A stretch of 64,000 bases of DNA from Ridgeia piscesae (taxonomy: Eukaryota; Annelida; Polychaeta; Sabellida; Siboglinidae), in NCBI GenBank assembly GCA_025642075.2, contig JAODUO010000050.1, positions 97,501-161,500 on the forward strand, read 5' to 3'. A program made the translations under genes and the position numbers. Positions 54,354 to 64,000 of the stretch are shown here, piece by piece; position 1 is the stretch's first letter, and every line of letters starts with the position of its first letter. The notes below the pieces were generated by a model that was not told the origin of the DNA, searched no databases, and saw only the letters and a list, made by a program, of their open reading frames with translations.

Positions 54354-55129
54354 TGGCAGACTCGCTGAGAGCTGTATTCAAACACAACAAGACAAATGAA
54401 GTGTTTTGCTCAGCGTGCGAAACAATTACAACTGAGCATATGATCGTACATAACACTTTATAGAAATACAAAAAAGTTACCTAAACGATAAAAAGGCAGA
54501 TGTTTGCGTTGATATATAATATATTTGCTCATTCGATTTGTTCAGACACTGTGACTTTTGCCGTTGCCTCCAGGTTCTGTTAAGATCATTACAAAATACG
54601 TTGGACCTAAGCAAAAGGGTTACGGCAAACAGGAATTAGACCATTTATAGTGTAGTCGATTGATGCGCACTAGACGTGCTTTAATGGCGTGTATTACAAC
54701 ATCCTGTATAGTTTTCTCTCTGATAACCATTCGACTCGCCTTTCTCTTTTTGGCGAGAGAAAAATGAATGTTGTGTCTGATTCTTGGAGCTATCTGATCT
54801 TCGGAAATAACGAACTGATGTCCACTTTTAAGTTAACACCACACCTGGAAATTACTTAGCCTATGAACTGATTTCACTGATTTGACCCAACACAAAGTCG
54901 CTTGTGGATAAAAAAATCAGTTGACAAAAGATGTACAAATCAGACCCTGGATGACCTCGCAGAGTTCAAAAGGCTGGTGTAATTAATTGTTGCCTAGAAG
55001 TTGGCCGTGCAACGTTCGTTCGCGTGACGACTGCGCAGTCCGTGTGGCCACACGGTGCAGGCCAAGTCACGAGGCACGTCTGACCTGAACCCTCGTAGTC
55101 ACCGAAACGTGGTCTACTGCAGGTCTGGT
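54354..55129. other. Unique sequence
   Basis: Mixed composition; the end (about 55010-55120) is GC-richer. No exon supported. Confidence 0.4.
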
Positions 55130-57068
55130 CTCTACGATCTGTCTCTGGTCTCTACGGTCTGTCTCTCGTCTCTACGATCTGTCTCTGGTCTCTACTGTCT
55201 GTCTCTCGTCTCTACGATCTGTCTCTCATCTCTACGATCTGTCTTTCGTCTCTACGATCTGTCTCTGGTCTCTACTGTCTGTCTCTCGTCTCTACGATCT
55301 GTCTCTCGTCTCTACGATCTGTCTTTCGTCTCTACGATCTGTCTCTGGTCTCTACTGTCTGTCTCTCGTCTCTACGATCTGTCTCTGGTCTCTACAATCT
55401 GTCTCTCGTCTCTACGTTCTGTCTCTCATCTCTACGATCTGTCTCTCGTCTCTACGATCTGTCTCTCATCTCTACGATCTGTCTCTCGCCTCTACGTTCT
55501 GTCTCTCATCTCTACGATCTGTCTCTCGTCTCTACGATCTGTCTCTCATCTCTACGATCTGTCTCTCGTCTCTACGATCTGTCTCTCGTCTCTACGTTCT
55601 GTCTTTCGTCTCTACGATCTGTCTCTGGTCTCTACTGTCTGTCTCTGTCTTGTCTTTTCTGTCTCTACGATCTGTCTCTCGTCTCTACGATCTGTCTCTC
55701 GTCTCTACGATCTGTCTCTGGTCTCTACGATCTGTCTCTCGTCTCTACGATCTGTCTCTGGTCTCTACGATCTGTCTCTCGTCTCTACGTTCTGTCTCTC
55801 ATCTCTACGATCTGTCTCTCGTCTCTACGATCTGTCTCTCATCTCTACGATCTGTCTCTCGTCTCTACGATCTGTCTCTCATCTCTACGATCTGTCTCTC
55901 GTCTCTACGATCTGTCTCTCATCTCTACGATCTGTCTCTCGTCTCTACGATCTGTCTCTCGTCTCTACGTATCTGTCTTTCGTCTCTACGATCTGTCTCT
56001 GGTCTCTACTGTCTGTCTCTCGTCTCTACGATCTGTCTCTGGTCTCTACGATCTGTCTCTCGTCTCTACGTTCTGTCTCTCATCTCTACGATCTGTCTCT
56101 CGTCTCTACGATCTGTCTCTCATCTCTACGATCTGTCTCTCGTCTCTACGTTCTGTCTCTCATCTCTACGATCTTCTCTGTCTCTCGTCTCTACCTGATT
56201 TCTTGTCTCTCATCTTTCTCTACGATCTGTCTCTCGTCTCTACGATCTGTCTCTCGTCTCTACGATCTGTCTCTCGTCTCTACGATCTGTCTCTGTCTCT
56301 ACTGATCTGTCTCTCGTCTCTACGATCTGTCTCTCGTCTCTACGTTCTGTCTTTCGTCTCTACGATCTGTCTCTGGTCTCTACTGTCTGTCTCTGGTCTC
56401 TACGATCTGTCTCTGGTCTCTACGATCTGTCTCTCGTCTCTACGTTCTGTCTCTCATCTCTACGATCTGTCACTCGTCTCTACGATCTGTCTATCATCTC
56501 TACGATCTGTCTCTGGTCTCTACGATCTGTCTCTCGTCTCTACGATCTGTCTCTCGTCTCTACGATCTGTCTCTCGTCTCTACGATCTGTCTCTCGTCTC
56601 TACGATCTGTCTCTCGTCTCTACGTTCTGTCTCTCATCTCTACGATCTGTCTCTCGTCTCTACGATTTGTCTCTCATCTCTACGATCTGTATCTGGTCTC
56701 TACGATCTGTCTCTCGTCTCTCCGATCTGTCTCTCGTATCTACGATCTGTCGCTCGTCTCTACGATCTGTCGCTGGTCTCTACGATCTGTCGCTGGTCTC
56801 TACTGTCTGTCTCTAGTCTCTACGATCTGTCTCTCGTCTCTACAATCTGTCTCTCGTCTCTACGATCTGTCTCTCGTCTCCACGTCTCTACGATCTGTCT
56901 CTCGTCTCTACGTCTCTACGATCTGTCTCTCGTCTTTACGATCTGTCTCTCGTCTCTACGATCTGTCTCTCGTCTCTACGATCTGTCTCTCGTCTCTACG
57001 TCTCTACGATCTGTCTCTCGTCTCTACGATCTGTCTCTCGTCTCTACGATCTGTCTCTCGTCTCTACG
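55130..57068. repeat. 20-bp pyrimidine-rich minisatellite, about 97 copies
   Basis: Unit GTCTCTCGTCTCTACGATCT; 20-bp period. Variants CTGGTC, CTCATC, CTTTCGTC, ACGTTCT and TACTGTCT recur in mixed order, with a few broken units near 55640, 56170-56230 and 56880. The plus strand is about three-quarters pyrimidine. Three open frames of 182-416 codons are artefacts (LYDLSLVSTICL-type peptides). Confidence 0.97.
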
Positions 57069-57726
57069 GTCTGTCCGCGTCGTAAAGTGCACGGTCGTCT
57101 CTCACCAGGGCTGATAGGCGGTTTGGCAAACTGTCTGTTATTGTATTTAACCGATGGCATAGTTCGGATGTTAGTGCTTCTTCTATTTCTGTTCTTCTTC
57201 TCCTTTTATCGCTTTCCTTTCTTTTTCTTCGCCTTTTTTATTCTTCTTCCTCTTATATTCTGCCATTTTCGTCATCTTCTTCATCTTCTTTTCTTCTCAA
57301 CCTATTTTATTTTGCCTCTTTTCTTTCTCTTCGTGTTCGTGTTTTTGGTCTTCATTTCTGCTAATATTTCTTTTTCTTTCCTTATTCTTCTTTCTCTTCT
57401 ATTTCTTTCTTCTTCTTTTCATTACGTTTTCATGTTTTATAATCTCTTCTCCTCTTCCTGATTCTTGTTCGTTGTGTTCCAACACAACCAATGATTCTGT
57501 AATAACCGCATGTACATGCAGGTGTCCCGAGACTATTTCTAGTTTGTCGCTTCAGATGACAGCGTGGGTGTCGGTCGGTCTCGGGGCTGTCTGTTAATAT
57601 TAGCATTCACGCCCGGGCGCTTTGGCGGTTTAATATACTTGTGGCGGCTGTGGCCGTGTAGGTGTGTGTGAGCTCCACCCGACTGATTCTACATGACGAA
57701 GCTAGTTTGTTATAGTAACAAGATGC
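57069..57726. other. Polypyrimidine-rich then unique sequence
   Basis: 57175-57460 is T/C-rich with TTCTTCTT runs; the rest is unique with a GC-rich part near 57520-57670. No gene. Confidence 0.45.
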
Positions 57727-59147
<1,421 letters not shown>

Positions 59148-60099
59148 ATTAATGGCATTTGTCTGCCCCATAAATCTGGACGTACAGAGGCACGTTACGG
59201 CAGCACTCATTTTTAACCGCTAAAATAGAAAATTATACTTCACGATGTCACCTTAGTATGATAAAATTTGAAACGAACGATAATGTTACGACATGATGTT
59301 TAATACCTAACGCAAGGCACGTTCACAGCAGAGCTTTGCTATCGTATGAAGAGAAATGACCTATTTGTGACCTGAGGCAATTGAGTGATGTCTAAATTAA
59401 TTATTAGAACCGCTAGTTTTACAATAGAAAAACGTACGCTTTGGCAAACCTAATAATCGTCTACAGCCATTGACGTAGAAACGGTTCAAGGTTATTTTTT
59501 TAAAGACAAATGTTAGCCGCATTTGTGATCCTGCACCAATTAATCTTATAGCCATCAGGTAATTATGCATAACCGTGACCTCGTTCTTCTGAAAATTCAA
59601 AAAAGAAAACCAACATGCTCAAGCAATTTACAATCGGCTGACTCACGGCTTGTCGGTTCTGTGCGTTCAAGGTTACTTGTTACATAGTCAAAACTAAAGC
59701 AATCAGTATTCTGCAAACGATGCCGCCAACGTAATGAGTACAACATGTGTAATCAATTTAACGGTCACGAGTAGGATAAAACTGTGCATCCAAGCAATAA
59801 TAGTCGGTCTGCAAATAATTCGAGCCTTATCACTTTAAATGAAAAATAACGTTTTATTATCCATTTTTGTAAGCTGCTCTATTATTTATTGTTGTTCCTA
59901 TCAACTTGCCATATATTATGCTAGTGTTTAATATAATTATAATTTTTGTTTTATTATCGTTAGTATTATTTATTCGGATACATTAATTGCTATATACAGA
60001 TGCATTTAAATGTTAATATTTTACAATTTAATACTGTTGTAATGCACCTCTGAATGGTTAGAATTACCAGATAAATGCAGTATAATAATAATTAGTAGT
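59148..60099. other. Unique AT-rich sequence
   Basis: Nothing coding supported. Confidence 0.45.
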
Positions 60100-60226
<127 letters not shown>

Positions 60227-60419
60227 CAACGCGGGTGCGATATGTAGTTAATGTTTTTTTGGTTGTTTCCATCAACAATTAACCATGCTACGTAATGACT
60301 CTAATGATTGTCTCATAGACTAGTAAAACATCTTATTCAGCTATACTTTCAAGACGGTGTGAGCTTAACGGAATAAGACAAGGGGAATATAAGGTTTTTC
60401 GTTAGTACCGTAATATCAA

Positions 60420-60660
60420 TGGCAGGTGGCTTGACGAAAACGAACGATGCGCGGCGCACGTTCGGAACCTTAACGGAAGTGACGTCACTGTCACGACGCG
60501 CCATTTCCGCCTACTCCTATCAAAGCAAAGTCGCGTGAACAGTCTTTGGATTAACCCGGAAAGCGACAGCACGATGTAAAACAAACTACAAACAACATCC
60601 AATATACGTGACACGACCTTTGCTACGCCATCGACTCGGTAGGTTAACACTTTATTTAAA
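60420..60660. promoter_or_regulatory. CpG-rich promoter-like segment with full CRE
   Basis: GC- and CpG-rich island in AT-rich DNA, containing GTGACGTCAC (60479-60488), a full CREB/ATF palindrome. A 5'UTR-like stretch ends near TCG|GTAGGTT (donor-like, about 60640), which would suit a plus-strand non-coding first exon. Direction and gene unknown. Confidence 0.4.
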
Positions 60661-60829
60661 TGCTGTTTTATAGCAAATAGTTCTGTATGTGGCCTGACAC
60701 GGTGGGTACTAGCTTGCTAAGCCGATACCTAGTCAAATATTAATATATAGTGTTATATCCACTTTGGACCAAGAGACTACATTTTTATAATACTAAGCAA
60801 TGCTCCCACGCACGCCGACCTTCCCGAAA

Positions 60830-60990
60830 GGAGGGGTCTATTGGGGCGCAGTATCTCAGTTATTAGAGCTTCTGACTCTCAATCTACATAGAGAACCCGG
60901 GTTCGAATCATACCTGTTGAACCATGGGCAAATTCGTGCATTCTACGTTGCTCCAATTCATTCCTTTGCACGAATGAGTACCTGGCTATA
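60830..60990 (+). mobile_element. tRNA-derived SINE, second family
   Basis: Head GTATCTCAGTTATTAGAGC resembles an A-box region, B box GGGTTCGAATC is at 60899-60909, with a tail through GCAAATTCGTGCATTC and GAATGAGTACCTGGC. No full cloverleaf; differs from the SINE at 37427. Confidence 0.6.
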
Positions 60991-61570
60991 GACAATGGTG
61001 GCTTTTGCCTATAGGTAGTTTCCGTGCGCCAATTACAGAGTACATCGTAAATCCATCCAATGTTGGAGCGTTGGTCGTGTAGGTGTGTTTGTTTATAAAG
61101 GCGGCAGCGTCCATTTTGGGGATCTGTTTCTGAGTTTGTTGAACATGGCGGGGATACGCCTCCAACATCGTCCTAAAATGTTTTTGTCGTTTGTTTTCAA
61201 CAAAGACGCGTCGTTGTGACTTCTCGTAGTAAATGTAGGTCCACATTTAACAGTCCAATAACATGTTGTTATAGTTCGATGTCTACATTTGATCAACTCC
61301 TTTACGTGTGGACAACAGTTGCGATAGATGACTATATCAAGCAAGACTTTCTAAACGCATAAATTTACTCGTTGTATAAGAGCTCAATAACATATCCGCC
61401 ACAAACTCAAGTCGATTTGAGTCGGTGTCGGTGGCTGTCGAGATGGCGTCTCTCGATGGTTTAACTTTATGGAGTTAGATATCATATAAGCTTTTACTGG
61501 TCGCCCAGGATGAATGTCAAATACGGCAACTGTTACCGTGGACGCTCAGATACGGCAACTGTTACCGATG
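60991..61570. other. Unique sequence
   Basis: Unassigned. A direct repeat of ATACGGCAACTGTTACCG occurs at about 61520 and 61551. Confidence 0.4.
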
Positions 61571-61764
61571 TGATGTAAGACCACAATAAGGTGCTCATCC
61601 GCCATTCCCCGTGCGACCAAAGAGTACCCTTTAAAAGCAGCGTTATGCAGGTTGTCTGAATTTCTGTGAGCACATGTGGAGTGATTAGAAATGATGTTTT
61701 CGTGCAGCGTGGCATCAGAGCTGTTAAATTACATTTCTGCGTATTAATACAGTTGTCATTTTGC
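61571..61764 (-). mobile_element. Dispersed repeat family, truncated inverted copy 3
   Basis: Reverse complement of the 3' half of the copies at 45269 and 47695: TGATGTAAGACCACAATAAG through CAGAGCTGT and GTATTAATACAGTTGTCATT. Stops at the AGCAAAATGACA position of the family. Confidence 0.75.

Positions 61765-64000
<2,236 letters not shown>

Noticed and set aside
55055..57114. Leu/Ser-rich open frames of 182-416 codons
   Set aside because: Translations of the 20-bp minisatellite.

Overview
This is animal nuclear DNA. Genes are split by introns with GT...AG borders, only three genes can be modelled, there are no operons, the sequence is AT-rich, and tRNA-derived SINEs, MITE-like elements and microsatellites are everywhere. 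The gene complement (a DUSP12 orthologue and a C6orf136/DUF2358 orthologue) is metazoan. The repeat style would suit a lophotrochozoan such as a mollusc, but that assignment is a weak inference.

Layout: 1-4.3 kb is array DNA (a 39-bp minisatellite cut by the window edge, CA/TA tracts, a 27-bp minisatellite). 5.3-9.4 kb holds a four-exon minus-strand gene of unknown function (176 aa predicted). 10.6-15.8 kb holds a six-exon plus-strand gene whose spliced product (470 aa, phase-consistent at every junction) is a DUF2358/C6orf136 homologue with an N-terminus that looks like a mitochondrial presequence. These two genes are divergent across about 1.1 kb. 18.5-37.3 kb is a minus-strand DUSP12 gene (zinc-binding dual-specificity phosphatase). 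Seven of its exons are visible, but the exon carrying the catalytic HCxxGxxR motif is not. Its introns contain a 7.1-kb 29-bp minisatellite (about 245 copies, with internal 1.15-kb block duplications), a 2.5-kb 30/32-bp minisatellite and a 0.56-kb purine-strand compound microsatellite.

37.3-64 kb is gene-poor: a SINE, about 0.9 kb of CA repeat, a possible first coding exon at 41.2 kb, a dispersed 460-bp repeat in three copies, two inverted-repeat elements, a 20-bp pyrimidine-strand minisatellite (55.1-57.1 kb), a nested AAT to AACAAT to CAA/CAG array (57.7-59.1 kb), promoter-like stretches with full CRE palindromes, and a TA tract running off the end.

Almost all long open frames in the window (up to about 690 codons) are artefacts of tandem arrays whose units lack stop codons. 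The true genes are built from short exons, several below 60 codons. By adding coordinates, tandem arrays occupy roughly a quarter of the window. No operon-like or cooperating gene set is present. The strongest leads are the DUSP12 gene with its missing active-site exon, the internal structure of the intronic minisatellites, a 65-bp near-perfect palindrome in a DUSP12 intron, and the unrecognised four-exon gene.
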